Source of the DNA: Asanoa iriomotensis
Lineage (GTDB): Bacteria > Actinomycetota > Actinomycetes > Mycobacteriales > Micromonosporaceae
Assembly (NCBI RefSeq): GCF_016862515.1
Contig: NZ_BONC01000004.1
Coordinates: 62,001-126,000 of the forward strand
DNA length: 64,000 nucleotides
Direction of reading: 5' to 3'
In this document: positions 54,878 through 63,650 of the stretch, in pieces
How positions within the stretch are numbered: the stretch's first letter is position 1
Layout of the letters: each line of letters opens with the position of its first letter
Position numbers and translations under genes: made by a program
Notes under the pieces: model-generated
Database searches by the model: none
What the model was told of the DNA's origin: nothing
Seen by the model: only the letters and a program-made list of their open reading frames with translations

Positions 54878-55858
54878 GTGACCAACACCGCCGTCGGCGT
54901 CGCGCAGGTGCGTGGACCGGGCGACCCGCCACCACCCCGCGCCCGCTGGCGCCGGCCGATGGCGATCGGGCTCGGCGTGCTCGCTGTCCTGCTGGTCGGC
55001 GTCCTGGTCGCACCCTGGCTGCTGCCCGGCGGCGACGCGGAGACCCCACCGCCGGCCGGCACCAGCGCGCCAGCGGCCTCCCCCGGCGTGGCCGTCTCCA
55101 AGGACGGCGAGGTGCCGACGCGCTGGCCCGACGCGACCAACACCGGCGTGCCCGACGGCGTCACGCTGACCAAGGTGGAGAGCCTCGACCTGGTCACCGA
55201 CGGCGAGGTGGTCACCGGCCTCGACATCGACGGCTGCGTCGACGTGAAGGCCAAGAACGTCACGATCCGCCAGTCGCGGATCACCTGCGACCGCAAGACG
55301 TGGGCGGTGCGCACCTACGACACGACGCGGAACCTCGTCCTGGAGGACGTCGAGATCGACGGCTCGGGCGTCAACTCGACGGCGGTCTGCTGCGACAACT
55401 ACACGCTCCGCCGGGTCGAGGTGCGCAACGTCATCGACGGCCCGCGGCTGGGCAACAACACCGCGGTGGTCGACTCGTGGATCCACGACCTGGCCCGCGG
55501 CGACAACTCGCACAACGACGCCCTGCAGACCACGGGCGGCGTCTCGATCGTGGTCAAGCACAACCGCCTGGACCTCTACGACAAGGCGACCAGCGACCCG
55601 TTCAACGCCTGCATCATGGTCGGCTCGACCACGTCGCCGCTGGTCCGCGACCTGGTGTTCGAGGACAACTACTGCAACGGCGGCAACTACTCGGTCGGCA
55701 TCCGCGACGACCTGAAAGCGCAATCGGTCACGTTCCGCCGCAACGTCTTCGGCCGCGACTTCCGCTACGGCGTGGTCGCCCGCCCGGACCACCCGGGCAT
55801 CACCTGGACCGACACCAACCTGTGGGCCGACACCCGCAAACCGGTCCTGGACGAGTAG
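54878..55858 (+). CDS. Membrane-anchored right-handed parallel beta-helix protein
   Basis: A 326-residue protein starting at GTG 54878 with GGGGG 7 nt upstream. A short Pro/Arg cytoplasmic part is followed by one TM helix (about residues 27-47), a Pro/Ala linker and a C-terminal 250-residue repeat region with the beta-helix rhythm (VDVKAKNVTIRQSRITCD, LVLEDVEIDGSG, YTLRRVEVRNV, VVDSWIHDL, LVFEDNYCNGGNYSVGI). Four cysteines are spaced along one face. This fold is common in polysaccharide lyases and hydrolases, but I see no catalytic motif. It may bind or cut polysaccharide in the cell wall. Confidence 0.8.
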   Translation: MTNTAVGVAQVRGPGDPPPPRARWRRPMAIGLGVLAVLLVGVLVAPWLLPGGDAETPPPAGTSAPAASPGVAVSKDGEVPTRWPDATNTGVPDGVTLTKVESLDLVTDGEVVTGLDIDGCVDVKAKNVTIRQSRITCDRKTWAVRTYDTTRNLVLEDVEIDGSGVNSTAVCCDNYTLRRVEVRNVIDGPRLGNNTAVVDSWIHDLARGDNSHNDALQTTGGVSIVVKHNRLDLYDKATSDPFNACIMVGSTTSPLVRDLVFEDNYCNGGNYSVGIRDDLKAQSVTFRRNVFGRDFRYGVVARPDHPGITWTDTNLWADTRKPVLDE

Positions 55859-55877
55859 CCCGCCCGAGGCCCGAGAC

Positions 55878-57104
55878 TCAGATCGCGGGGACGGGCTCGC
55901 GGGGCGTGGGTTCGAGGGCCGCCTTCAGGGCGTCGTCGGTCACCACGCGCAGGAACGGCACCACCAGCGACGCGCAGAGGACCGCGAAGACGCCGAAGGC
56001 GAGCCGGTAGCCCACGGTTTGCGCCAGCACGCCGGCCAGGCCCGCGGCGATCGGGGTCGCGCCCCAGCCGACCAGGCGGCTGGCCGCGTTGAAGCGGCCC
56101 AGCATGCCGTCCGGGACCGCCGACTGGATGATGACCCGGGAGTTGACGGTCCACATCGTTCCGCCCAGGCCGGCGACGAACGCGGCCATGCCGACCGGCA
56201 CCGCGGCCGTGCTCAGGGCGGGCACCGCGACCAGGGCGAACGAGCCGATGATGTCCGCGAACATCGACCACCGGCGGCCGAGCAGGCGGTTGACCGGGCC
56301 GACCAGCAGCGCGCCCACCACGCCGCCGGCGCCGAGGGCCGTGAGCAGCAGGCCGAAGCGGCGCTCGTCGAGGCCGAGGGGGCCCGCCACCGCGTACGCG
56401 GGAATGAGTGCCAGCCAGGCGCTCCACGCGCCCGCCATCGCGGCGATCAGCAGTGCCATCGTGCGGAGCAGGCGGTTGCGGAGCAGGAAGGTCAGGCCGT
56501 CGCGGATCTCGCGGCCGACCGGGCGCCGCTCGCGGGGTGCGGGCTTGAACGCGCCGACCAGCAGTAGCAGCAGCACCGCGCCGGCGACGTAGACGGCGCC
56601 GGTCACGCCGAGGGCCAGGGTGAAGCCTGCGGCGACCAGGAACCCGCCGACCGGTGCGCCGACGAAGCCGTTGCAGAGGTACTCGGCGGCGGTGATCCGG
56701 GCCGTCACGGTCTGCCAGCGCTCGCGCGGCACCGCGGCCGGGACGATCGACGCGCCGGCGGTCAACGCCAGGACCTCGGCCACGCCCAGGGCGAGCGCGA
56801 CCGCGTAGAGCAGCGGGAGCCCGACCGCGCCCGCCACCACGGCGGCGAGCAGCACGGCGATCGCCGCGATCCGGGCGGTCTCGGCGGCGACCATCAGCCG
56901 GCGCCGGTCGAGGCGGTCGACCAGCACGCCGACGTGCAGGGCCGTCACCAGCCAGGGCAGCGTGAGCAGCACGGCCACCGCGGCGATCGCCGCCGGCTGG
57001 TCGGTGAGCCGCACGGCGAGCAGCGGCAGCGCCACCTTGGTCACCGCGTCGGCGAGGTTGGTGGACGCGGTGAAGCTGAGCAGCAACCACTCGTTCCGGC
57101 GCAA
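55878..57104 (-). CDS. MFS transporter (efflux type)
   Basis: A 408-residue major facilitator with about 12 helices. The start is TTG 57104, supported by a perfect GGAGG 6 nt upstream. Helix 2-3 loop GVLVDRLDRRRLM is the MFS motif A variant (GxLaDrxxRrxxl). The profile (GASIVPAAVPRERWQTVTARITAAEYLCNGFVGAPVGG) is that of the actinobacterial enterobactin-exporter-like MFS group, which mostly move drugs or siderophores. It is divergent from a CGNR regulator with a shared TAACCGGTTA palindrome, so it is probably an inducible efflux pump. Confidence 0.88.
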   Translation of the reverse strand: MRRNEWLLLSFTASTNLADAVTKVALPLLAVRLTDQPAAIAAVAVLLTLPWLVTALHVGVLVDRLDRRRLMVAAETARIAAIAVLLAAVVAGAVGLPLLYAVALALGVAEVLALTAGASIVPAAVPRERWQTVTARITAAEYLCNGFVGAPVGGFLVAAGFTLALGVTGAVYVAGAVLLLLLVGAFKPAPRERRPVGREIRDGLTFLLRNRLLRTMALLIAAMAGAWSAWLALIPAYAVAGPLGLDERRFGLLLTALGAGGVVGALLVGPVNRLLGRRWSMFADIIGSFALVAVPALSTAAVPVGMAAFVAGLGGTMWTVNSRVIIQSAVPDGMLGRFNAASRLVGWGATPIAAGLAGVLAQTVGYRLAFGVFAVLCASLVVPFLRVVTDDALKAALEPTPREPVPAI

Positions 57105-57105
57105 C

Positions 57106-57136
57106 GCTAACCTCCTAGGCCCTATAACCGGTTAGC
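57106..57136. promoter_or_regulatory. Operator in the MFS/CGNR divergent promoter
   Basis: GCTAACC (57106-57112) and GGTTAGC (57130-57136) are a 7-bp inverted repeat, with the perfect palindrome TAACCGGTTA at 57125-57134 inside. The left arm overlaps the TTG-start region SD of the MFS gene. It is a likely binding site of the adjacent CGNR protein. Confidence 0.65.
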
Positions 57137-57183
57137 AGCCTCCAGGAGTAAAGTCGGCGGTGTCAAGAGGCATGGAGGTGCCT

Positions 57184-57696
57184 GTGCCAGAGCTGCCCGA
57201 GCGACTGGAGCCGGTGCTGGCGTTCGTCAACTCGATGGACGTCGAGCTGTCGACCGACGAGTGGTCCGACGGCCCGGCCGCGCTGGCGGCGTGGCTCGTC
57301 CGATCCGGTCTGGCCGGGCACGGGGTGCCGATCGGCGCCGACGACCTGGCGGTCGCGGTCGAGCTGCGCACCGGCCTGCGGGCGATGACGCTGGCCAACA
57401 ACGGCGTGCCGGCGCCGGCCGAGGTGGTGGCGGCGTTCACCCGTACTCTCGAACGGTTTCCGCTCACCGCCACCCCGGCGGGCCTTTCCGCCGACGGCGT
57501 GTTCGGCCCGGTCGTGGCCGGCTATGCCCACGGCATCGCCACGGGCGAGTTCGCCCGCCTGCGCCAGTGCCCGGCCGGCGACTGCTCGTGGGTCTTCTGG
57601 GACTCGTCGCCCAAGGGCGCCCGCAAGTGGTGCACGATGGGCGTCTGCGGCAACCGGGCCAAGGCCCGCGCGTACGCCGCCCGCCAACGCACCTAA
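57184..57696 (+). CDS. CGNR zinc-finger (ABATE-domain) transcriptional regulator
   Basis: A 170-residue protein starting at GTG 57184 with GGAGG 5 nt upstream; ATG 57172 would add four residues but has no good SD. Residues 1-125 are the ABATE stress-sensing domain (FVNSMDVELSTDEW, AVELRTGLRAMTLAN). Residues 130-165 are the CGNR zinc finger with CPAGDCSWVFWD and WCTMGVCGNRAKA (four Cys). The family binds DNA and senses small molecules. It is divergent from the MFS gene with which it shares an operator. Its stop overlaps the convergent ATPase stop by 3 bp. Confidence 0.9.
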   Translation: MPELPERLEPVLAFVNSMDVELSTDEWSDGPAALAAWLVRSGLAGHGVPIGADDLAVAVELRTGLRAMTLANNGVPAPAEVVAAFTRTLERFPLTATPAGLSADGVFGPVVAGYAHGIATGEFARLRQCPAGDCSWVFWDSSPKGARKWCTMGVCGNRAKARAYAARQRT

Positions 57697-58724
57697 GGCG
57701 AGACGACGACCGGCACCGGGCGCAGGATCACCCGCACAGGCGTGCCCGGCGGCAATTCCGGCAGCCGCGCGCTTTCGAGCTGGGCGACGACGATCGCGTC
57801 GTCCGGCAGCGAAACGGTGACCCGTGCGGTCGGGCCGAGGAAGCTCACCGCGACGACCCGACCCGTCCCGGTCGGATCGGCGGTCACGTCGACCGACTCC
57901 GGGCGCACGAGCGCGGTCACCGGACCACTGTGGACAGCGCCCACCAACGGCAGCTTGGCGTCCAGCACCTCGACGACGTCGCCGGTGACGCGGCCCGGGA
58001 GGCGGTTGCTCAGGCCGACGAACTCGGCGACGAACGGCGTCGCCGGGCTGCGGTAGATGTCCTCCGGCGAACCGATCTGCTCCAGCCGCCCGGCCCGCAT
58101 GACACCGACGCGGTCCGCGATGGCCAGCGCCTCCTCCTGGTCGTGCGTGACGAACAGGGTCGTGGTGCCCACCTCGAGCTGGATGCGGCGGATCTCCTCG
58201 CGGAGCTGCACGCGGACCTTCGCGTCGAGCGCCGAGAGCGGCTCGTCGAGGAGCAGCACCTGGGGCTGGATAGCGAGCGCCCGCGCGAGCGCCACCCGTT
58301 GCTGCTGGCCGCCGGAGAGCTGCTGCGGATAGCGGTCACCGTGCGCACCGAGGCCGACGAGCTCGAGCACCTCGCGGGCCCGCTGGCGGCGGGTCGCCGC
58401 GTTCTGCCGCCGCAGCCGCAGGCCGAACTCCACGTTCTCCGCCGCGGTCAGGTGCGGGAACAGGCTGTACGCCTGGAACACCATGCCCATGTCGCGTCGG
58501 TTGGCCGGCACGTTCGCGATGTCCTTGCCACCCACGACGATCCGGCCCGAGTCGGCGTCCTCGAGGCCGGCCAGGATCCGCAGCGCCGTGGTCTTGCCAC
58601 AGCCCGAGGGCCCGAGCAGGGCCACCAGCTCCCCCGGCGCCATGTCGAGGTCGAGCCCGTCGAGCGCCCGCAGGCTGCCGAACTGGCGGCGCAGCCCTTC
58701 GAGGCGTACCCCCGCTGAAGTCAC
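57693..58724 (-). CDS. ABC importer ATPase (PotA/FbpC-like)
   Basis: A 343-residue ATPase starting at GTG 58724, overlapping the permease stop as GTGA. Motifs are canonical: Walker A GPSGCGKTT, Q-loop VFQAYSLFP, signature LSGGQQQR, Walker B VLLLDEPLSALD, H-loop FVTHDQEEA. Residues 240-343 are a TOBE domain (VTALVRPESVDV, VVAVSFLGPTARVTV). It belongs to the spermidine/putrescine, Fe3+, thiamine and phosphonate group of importers. Part of the four-gene operon (binding protein, two permeases, ATPase). Confidence 0.92.
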   Translation of the reverse strand: MTSAGVRLEGLRRQFGSLRALDGLDLDMAPGELVALLGPSGCGKTTALRILAGLEDADSGRIVVGGKDIANVPANRRDMGMVFQAYSLFPHLTAAENVEFGLRLRRQNAATRRQRAREVLELVGLGAHGDRYPQQLSGGQQQRVALARALAIQPQVLLLDEPLSALDAKVRVQLREEIRRIQLEVGTTTLFVTHDQEEALAIADRVGVMRAGRLEQIGSPEDIYRSPATPFVAEFVGLSNRLPGRVTGDVVEVLDAKLPLVGAVHSGPVTALVRPESVDVTADPTGTGRVVAVSFLGPTARVTVSLPDDAIVVAQLESARLPELPPGTPVRVILRPVPVVVSP

Positions 58725-59539
58725 GATGTCTTCCTTTCCCGATGGCGCCTGCGACCGGCGAAGGAGAGCAGGAACAGCAGTGCGAACGCGAGCACCAGGG
58801 CGGCGAGCGAGACCGCGACCGACATGGTCGCGCTGCTCTTGCCGAGCTGGTTGATGGCGACCTGGATGTTGTCGCGGTTGAGCAGGGACGCGATCGTGAA
58901 CTCGCCCAGCACCAGGGCGACGGTCAGGAACGCGGCGGAGAGCACGGCGGAGCGGATGTTCGGCAGGACGACCTTCCACATGACCGTCGCCCAGCCGGCG
59001 CCGAGACTGCGCGCGGCCTCCGATAGCGTCCGCACGTCGATCGCCGACAGCCCGGCGTCGATGGCGCGATAGGCGAAGGGCAGAGCGAGGATGGTGTACG
59101 CGAAGAAGAGCGTCACCGACGACCCGCCCACGAAGTAGACGACCCAGGCGTACACCGGTGCGAGGCCGACCACGAGCACGATGGCCGGGATCGTCAACGG
59201 CAGCAGGCTGACGAACTCGACCAGTCGCCGCAGCCTGGGCAGCCGCAGGCGGACCCAGACGACGGTCGGCACCAGCAGCACCAGGGTCAGCGCGACCGAC
59301 AGGAGCACGAGCCAGAACGAGGCCTTCATGCCGGTCCACAGGATCGGGTACGTCTCGCCGAGCGCCGCCCAGTCGAAGAAGACCCGCCACGTCTCGAAGG
59401 ACAGGCTTCCGCCCGCGCCCCGGGTCGTGAACTCCAGCATCGCGAAGAGCGGCAGCAGGAACAGCACTCCGAACAGGGTGACGACGACCCAGCGCAGGAC
59501 GCTCTGGCGGCGGGCGCGCCGCTGTCTCAGTCCAGCCAT
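58721..59539 (-). CDS. ABC importer permease 2
   Basis: A 272-residue permease, ATG 59539 (AAGGACGTCCCG upstream), overlapping the end of permease 1 by 13 bp. About six helices, with the EAA loop EAARSLGAGWATVMWKVVLP that contacts the ATPase. The C-terminus is strongly basic. It pairs with permease 1 to form the membrane channel of the importer. Confidence 0.9.
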   Translation of the reverse strand: MAGLRQRRARRQSVLRWVVVTLFGVLFLLPLFAMLEFTTRGAGGSLSFETWRVFFDWAALGETYPILWTGMKASFWLVLLSVALTLVLLVPTVVWVRLRLPRLRRLVEFVSLLPLTIPAIVLVVGLAPVYAWVVYFVGGSSVTLFFAYTILALPFAYRAIDAGLSAIDVRTLSEAARSLGAGWATVMWKVVLPNIRSAVLSAAFLTVALVLGEFTIASLLNRDNIQVAINQLGKSSATMSVAVSLAALVLAFALLFLLSFAGRRRHRERKTS

Positions 59540-60447
59540 CGGGACGTCCTTCGCTGTAGCAGGCCGTAGAGCCACATGACGAGCGCGACGACCACGACCA
59601 TGCCGAGCGCCATCGCCTTGCCGAGGTTCTCGCGGCCGAGGAGCACCTCGCTGGTCAGCGCCGAGCGGATCTGCAGGGGCACGATCGGGCTGCCCTGGCT
59701 GACCAGCGCGGCCGCCGTCGCGTACGCCGAGAACGCGTTGGCGAACAGCAGCAGCGTGGAGCCGAGGAACGCGGGTGCGAGCAGGGGGCCCGCCACGTGC
59801 CGCCAGTAGTACCAGGTCGACCCGCCGAGGCTCTCCGTCGCCTCACGCCACTGTGGACGGATGCCGTCCAGCGCGGGCAGGAACACGATGACCATCAACG
59901 GAATCTGGAAGTACGTGTAGACGAGCACCAGTCCGGGCAGGTCGAAGAGCCACACGCCGCCGGAGAAGATGTCGATGCCGAGCGAGTCGCGCAGGAACAC
60001 CGTGACGAACCCGGAGAGCCCGAGCGTGGCGATGAACGCGAACGCCAGCGTGACGCCGCCGAACTGGGCCAGCACGCCGCACGCCGACGTGACGAGCCGG
60101 CGGACGAGGCTGTCCGGTCCGGCGGTCACCACGGCGTAGCCGATCAGCGCGCCGAGCGCCGCGCCGAGGACCGCGGTCACGGCCGACAGCGTGATGCTGC
60201 GGACGAAGGCGTCGACGATGTAGCCGTCGGCCAGCGCCGCAACGTTGTCGAGCGTGGGACGGCCGTCGTCGCCGCCGAACGCGCCGATCACGACGACGAG
60301 CGTCGGTATGAGCAGGAAGACGGTGACGAAGACGAAGAACGGCAGGACGCCGAGCAGGTCGCGGCGCGGCCACCAGCGGCGCCGACCACCCCGTGGAGTG
60401 GCCGGCGCCGTCACCTGGTCGAGCGTCCCCGTCGAAGGGGCGGTCAT
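59527..60447 (-). CDS. ABC importer permease 1
   Basis: A 306-residue permease, ATG 60447, 6 bp after the binding-protein stop. About six helices (LPFFVFVTVFLLIPTLVVVIGAF onward) and an EAA-type loop EATESLGGSTWYYWRHVAGPLL. The N-terminal 35 residues are basic and cytoplasmic. It is the partner of permease 2. Confidence 0.9.
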   Translation of the reverse strand: MTAPSTGTLDQVTAPATPRGGRRRWWPRRDLLGVLPFFVFVTVFLLIPTLVVVIGAFGGDDGRPTLDNVAALADGYIVDAFVRSITLSAVTAVLGAALGALIGYAVVTAGPDSLVRRLVTSACGVLAQFGGVTLAFAFIATLGLSGFVTVFLRDSLGIDIFSGGVWLFDLPGLVLVYTYFQIPLMVIVFLPALDGIRPQWREATESLGGSTWYYWRHVAGPLLAPAFLGSTLLLFANAFSAYATAAALVSQGSPIVPLQIRSALTSEVLLGRENLGKAMALGMVVVVALVMWLYGLLQRRTSRWLD

Positions 60448-60453
60448 CGGTGC

Positions 60454-61584
60454 TTAACCGACTGCCTTGGCCCAGTTGGCGGCGAGGTAGTCGTTGGCGG
60501 CCTTGGTCTGCGCCTCGGTGAGGAAGACCGGGGTGCCGCTGACGGCCGGGAGCGCGTCGAACAGCGCGGTGTCGAGCGTGCCGGCCGTCTTCATCGCGTC
60601 GGCGCGGACCGGGCGGGCGCCGCCCTTGAGCCACAGGTTCTGGCCCTCGTCGCTGTAGAGGAACTCCTGCCACAGGCGGGCCGCGGCCGGGTGCGGCGCG
60701 TCGACGTTGATGGCCTGGACGTAGTAGGAGCCGAGGACCGCGTTCGCGGGTACGACGGTCTTCCAGTCGACCTTGCCCTTGAGCTTGGCGCCCTGCGCGA
60801 CGTTGAGGTAGTCCCAGTCGAAGACCACGGGGGCCTGGCCGGACTCGATCGTCGCCGGGGTCGGGTCGACGGGCAGGAAGTTGCCGGACTTCTTGAGCTG
60901 GCCGAAGAAGTCGACACCCTTCGAGATGTCGTCGGCGGAGCCGCCGTTGCCGAGCGCGGTCGCGACGACGCCGTTGAACGCGGCACCGGCCTGCGTCGGG
61001 TCACCGTTGAGCGCGACCTTGCCCTTGTACTCCGGGCGGAGCAGGTCGGCGACACTGGTGGGGGCGGGCACCTTCGCGGCGTCGTACCCGATCGACATGT
61101 AGCCGCCGTAGTCGTTGACCCACGTGCCGCTGGCCTCCTTCAGCGCGGCCGGGATGTCGTCCCAGGTCGTCACCTTGTACGGGGCGAACGTCGCGGTGTT
61201 GGCCAGCGCCACCGACGAACCGAGGTCGAAAACGTCTGGCGCGCCGCCCTGACCCTTCAACTGCTTCGCGGCGTTGATCTCGTCCTGGCTGGACGCGTCG
61301 GGCTGCGCCGAGTTGACCTTGATGCCGTACTTGTCGCTGAACGCCTTGATGATTTCGCCGTAGTTGGCCCAGTCCGGGGGCAACGCGATGACGTTGAGCG
61401 TCCCCTCCTTCTTGGCGGCCTCGACCAGCTTGTCGATCCCGCCGAGGTCCGCGGCGCTCGCCGCCTTCGCCGCGTCACTCGCGGTCGCCTCGTTGTTGCT
61501 CGAGGGCGGGGAGCAGGCGGACAGGCCAACCATCGCAGCGGTAACCGCAACCAGGGCGGTCCCGCGCGCAATCGAGAATCGCAC
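60454..61584 (-). CDS. ABC importer substrate-binding lipoprotein
   Basis: A 376-residue lipoprotein starting at GTG 61584 with GGAA 8 nt upstream. Signal peptide with lipobox LSAC (Cys at 24). The mature part matches class 2 periplasmic binding proteins of the iron/thiamine/2-aminoethylphosphonate/polyamine type: GTLNVIALPPDWANYGEIIKAF, YGIKVNSAQPDASSQDEI, GYMSIGYDAAKV, PVVFDWDYLNVAQG. No pair of tyrosines as in FbpA iron sites is evident, so I favour an organic substrate. It is the first gene of the operon, with a 5' UTR hairpin. Confidence 0.88.
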   Translation of the reverse strand: MRFSIARGTALVAVTAAMVGLSACSPPSSNNEATASDAAKAASAADLGGIDKLVEAAKKEGTLNVIALPPDWANYGEIIKAFSDKYGIKVNSAQPDASSQDEINAAKQLKGQGGAPDVFDLGSSVALANTATFAPYKVTTWDDIPAALKEASGTWVNDYGGYMSIGYDAAKVPAPTSVADLLRPEYKGKVALNGDPTQAGAAFNGVVATALGNGGSADDISKGVDFFGQLKKSGNFLPVDPTPATIESGQAPVVFDWDYLNVAQGAKLKGKVDWKTVVPANAVLGSYYVQAINVDAPHPAAARLWQEFLYSDEGQNLWLKGGARPVRADAMKTAGTLDTALFDALPAVSGTPVFLTEAQTKAANDYLAANWAKAVG

Positions 61585-61601
61585 GGATCATTTCCTTTTC
61601 G

Positions 61602-61621
61602 CCGGTCCAAGACGGGACCGG
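61602..61621. promoter_or_regulatory. Hairpin in the leader of the ABC importer operon
   Basis: CCGGTCC (61602-61608) and GGACCGG (61615-61621) form a 7-bp stem, 18-37 bp upstream of the GTG start on the transcribed strand and just upstream of the SD. It could be an operator or a translational element. The rest of the 217-bp gap to the caspase gene holds nothing else I can identify, apart from a short GCCGGC/GCCGGC repeat at 61638. Confidence 0.4.
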
Positions 61622-61801
61622 TCTCGTAGATTTCCAAGCCGGCTCAGCCGGCACCGCGATCATCATGCGTCGGAGCGGTCACCACGTCGCGCAACGGCGG
61701 AAGGCCACTCGCTTGCAATTGCACGAAGCCACGATGACCAGCCAGTTCATCTCCCGGCGGGATGTGCGGGATAGTCCTGAACCTGCCCGCGCGTCACGCC
61801 T

Positions 61802-63637
61802 TCAGGGTGTGTCCCGCGTCTCGTACTCGCCCAGCGCGCGGCGGTTGCGGGTCAACGCGAGGCCACCGATCGTGTTGGTGCCGCGTTGTTGCGGGACCGG
61901 CAGGCCGTGGGCGGCAAGCCGGCGCACCAGGTGCGGATGCAGGTCGGTGAGGCGGATCAGGTCACCCGCGCCGGAAATGCCCTCACGGAGGGCGGCGAGC
62001 AGCTCACCGGAGAAAGCGGTGTGCGTCGCGTCTCCGGGCGCCCGGGCGGGCATGTTCGCGGAGGTCGCCGTCAGCGTGTAGGCGCCGGCGATGTCCAACT
62101 GTCCGACAACGCCGGTGTCCTGGTCGGACATGATCTCGATCGCGCGGCCGGAGAAACAGCAGTCGATGATCGCGACGCGGGACGTGGCCGGGCTGTCCCG
62201 CATCGCCAGCCGGATCAGCCGGTACGGCAACGCCGTGTACCGGACGCGGCGGGCCCGTGACCCGGTCAGGCCCAGGTGCAGCTCGCCGTCGCTGTCGACC
62301 AGGCCGTGGCCCGCGTAATAGACCAGCAGCGTGTCGGTGGTCGTCTCCGCGATCTCGTCGATCCGCTCACCGATCGACAGGTCGGGGTTGACCAGCACGT
62401 GCACGCGATCGGGCCGGAAACCGCCGAGCGCGGTGTCGGTAAGCGCGGCGGCCAGGTCGCGGGCGTTGGCGACGACCGTGGGCAGATCCGGCAGGTCGGG
62501 GTCGGTGTAGGTGGCGGTCGCCAGGAGGACCGCGGCGGACCGGTTCGGGTCCGGCAGCCGCCCGGTCGTGGCCCTCCGCCGGGCCGGCGCGGAGGCCTCG
62601 GGCGCGGCCGACACGCGCAGCGTGCCCTTGGCGAGGCCGTCCGAATCGATGATCGGCCCTAGGCGCGGCAGCCGGACCCGGGCGGTGACCAGGCGCACGA
62701 ACAGGTGCAGGGTATCGACGTCGCCGACGAAGACCACCCCGGCGAGGTCGTCGTGGCGCAGCCGCGCCGCGGCGACGATCTTCCGCAGGCGGTCGGCGCT
62801 CTGCACGGCCAGCGGTTCGACCAGCATCAGCACCTCGTCGCGGGTCAGGGCGACGTCGGTGTCGAGGTGGCTGAGGTAGAGCGCGACATCCGGGTAGTCG
62901 CGCAGGCTGGCCAGGGCGTAGGTGATGTCGTCTTCGAGCAGGTGGCGGGCTTGGCGTGCGGAGGCATCCTTCCCGGTCATGACCTGCGCCCATTTGGCGG
63001 CGTGGTCGCGCTGCACGAGCCCACCGATGTACGGGCGGACCACGGCGTGCAGCGACGCGCCGCCCAGCTCGGGATACTCCTCGGCGGCCAGCAGTTGCAG
63101 TCCGCTCGCCGTGCGGCGGACCACCGAGGCGCCGAAGGCGTCGTCGTCGAGCTGGAAGACCGCGGCGGCATGGTCGACCGGGATCGCGTCGGGCCGGAGC
63201 GCCCCGAGGTGTGCCACGGCCGCGACCGGGTCCGGGACCAGCGTCAACGACGGCATCCCCGCGGCCGTGGCAGCCTCGACCAGGTCGGCACGTGCACCGA
63301 CACCGAACCCGACGGGGCAGGTCAGCCGGACGTCCGACAGGTTGTCGCCGGCGGCGGACGTGACCTCTCTCAGCAGACGCCCGAGCAGATGCGTCGGGCT
63401 GAACTCCCGATCGCCGAGCATGACTCGCGCCGCCCCGAGCCGGCGGCGGGGGTTGTCCAGAAAACGGTCGGGATCGAGGGCGTGCTGGCGCACCGCCCGG
63501 CGACCCGCGTCGATGACCCCTTCGCGAGCGAGGAACAGCGCGCACGGCAGGGCTTTCTGGCCGTCGAAGGTCAGGTGCTCGCCGTCGAGCATCGCGACGA
63601 TCGCTCTCGCACCGAGGTGGATGCCGAGGGCGGGCAT
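61802..63637 (-). CDS. Fusion of degenerate Hsp70-like domain and caspase-like protease (EACC1-associated type)
   Basis: A 611-residue protein. Residues 1-320 read as an Hsp70 nucleotide-binding domain with degenerate motifs: DLGTT is HLGAR, DLGGGT is QLDDDA, and the VGG motif is VGD; the EP-AA motif is DPVAAVAHLG. Residues 320-355 are a Pro/Arg linker. Residues 356-575 are a caspase-like domain (AVLLATATYTD, ARDLAAALTD) with His444 in YYAGHG and Cys494 in IIDCCFSG, the catalytic dyad. The last 36 residues end in the LPVPQQRGTNT stretch typical of EACC1-associated caspases. It is in an operon with the EACC1-like gene 13 bp upstream. Likely a proteolytic effector of a conflict or cell-death system; target unknown. 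Confidence 0.88.
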   Translation of the reverse strand: MPALGIHLGARAIVAMLDGEHLTFDGQKALPCALFLAREGVIDAGRRAVRQHALDPDRFLDNPRRRLGAARVMLGDREFSPTHLLGRLLREVTSAAGDNLSDVRLTCPVGFGVGARADLVEAATAAGMPSLTLVPDPVAAVAHLGALRPDAIPVDHAAAVFQLDDDAFGASVVRRTASGLQLLAAEEYPELGGASLHAVVRPYIGGLVQRDHAAKWAQVMTGKDASARQARHLLEDDITYALASLRDYPDVALYLSHLDTDVALTRDEVLMLVEPLAVQSADRLRKIVAAARLRHDDLAGVVFVGDVDTLHLFVRLVTARVRLPRLGPIIDSDGLAKGTLRVSAAPEASAPARRRATTGRLPDPNRSAAVLLATATYTDPDLPDLPTVVANARDLAAALTDTALGGFRPDRVHVLVNPDLSIGERIDEIAETTTDTLLVYYAGHGLVDSDGELHLGLTGSRARRVRYTALPYRLIRLAMRDSPATSRVAIIDCCFSGRAIEIMSDQDTGVVGQLDIAGAYTLTATSANMPARAPGDATHTAFSGELLAALREGISGAGDLIRLTDLHPHLVRRLAAHGLPVPQQRGTNTIGGLALTRNRRALGEYETRDTP

Positions 63638-63650
63638 GCCGTGAGCCTAG

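Noticed and set aside
52106-55792. A minus-strand open frame of about 1230 codons opposite three plus-strand genes
   Set aside because: Low-complexity Arg/Gly/Asp-rich product typical of the antisense of GC-rich genes; the plus strand holds genes with RBS, signal peptides and known domains.
61638-61652. GCCGGC-TCA-GCCGGC as a terminator for the caspase operon or importer
   Set aside because: It lies upstream of the importer and not after any stop on its strand. GCCGGC is common in such GC-rich DNA, so it was not annotated separately.
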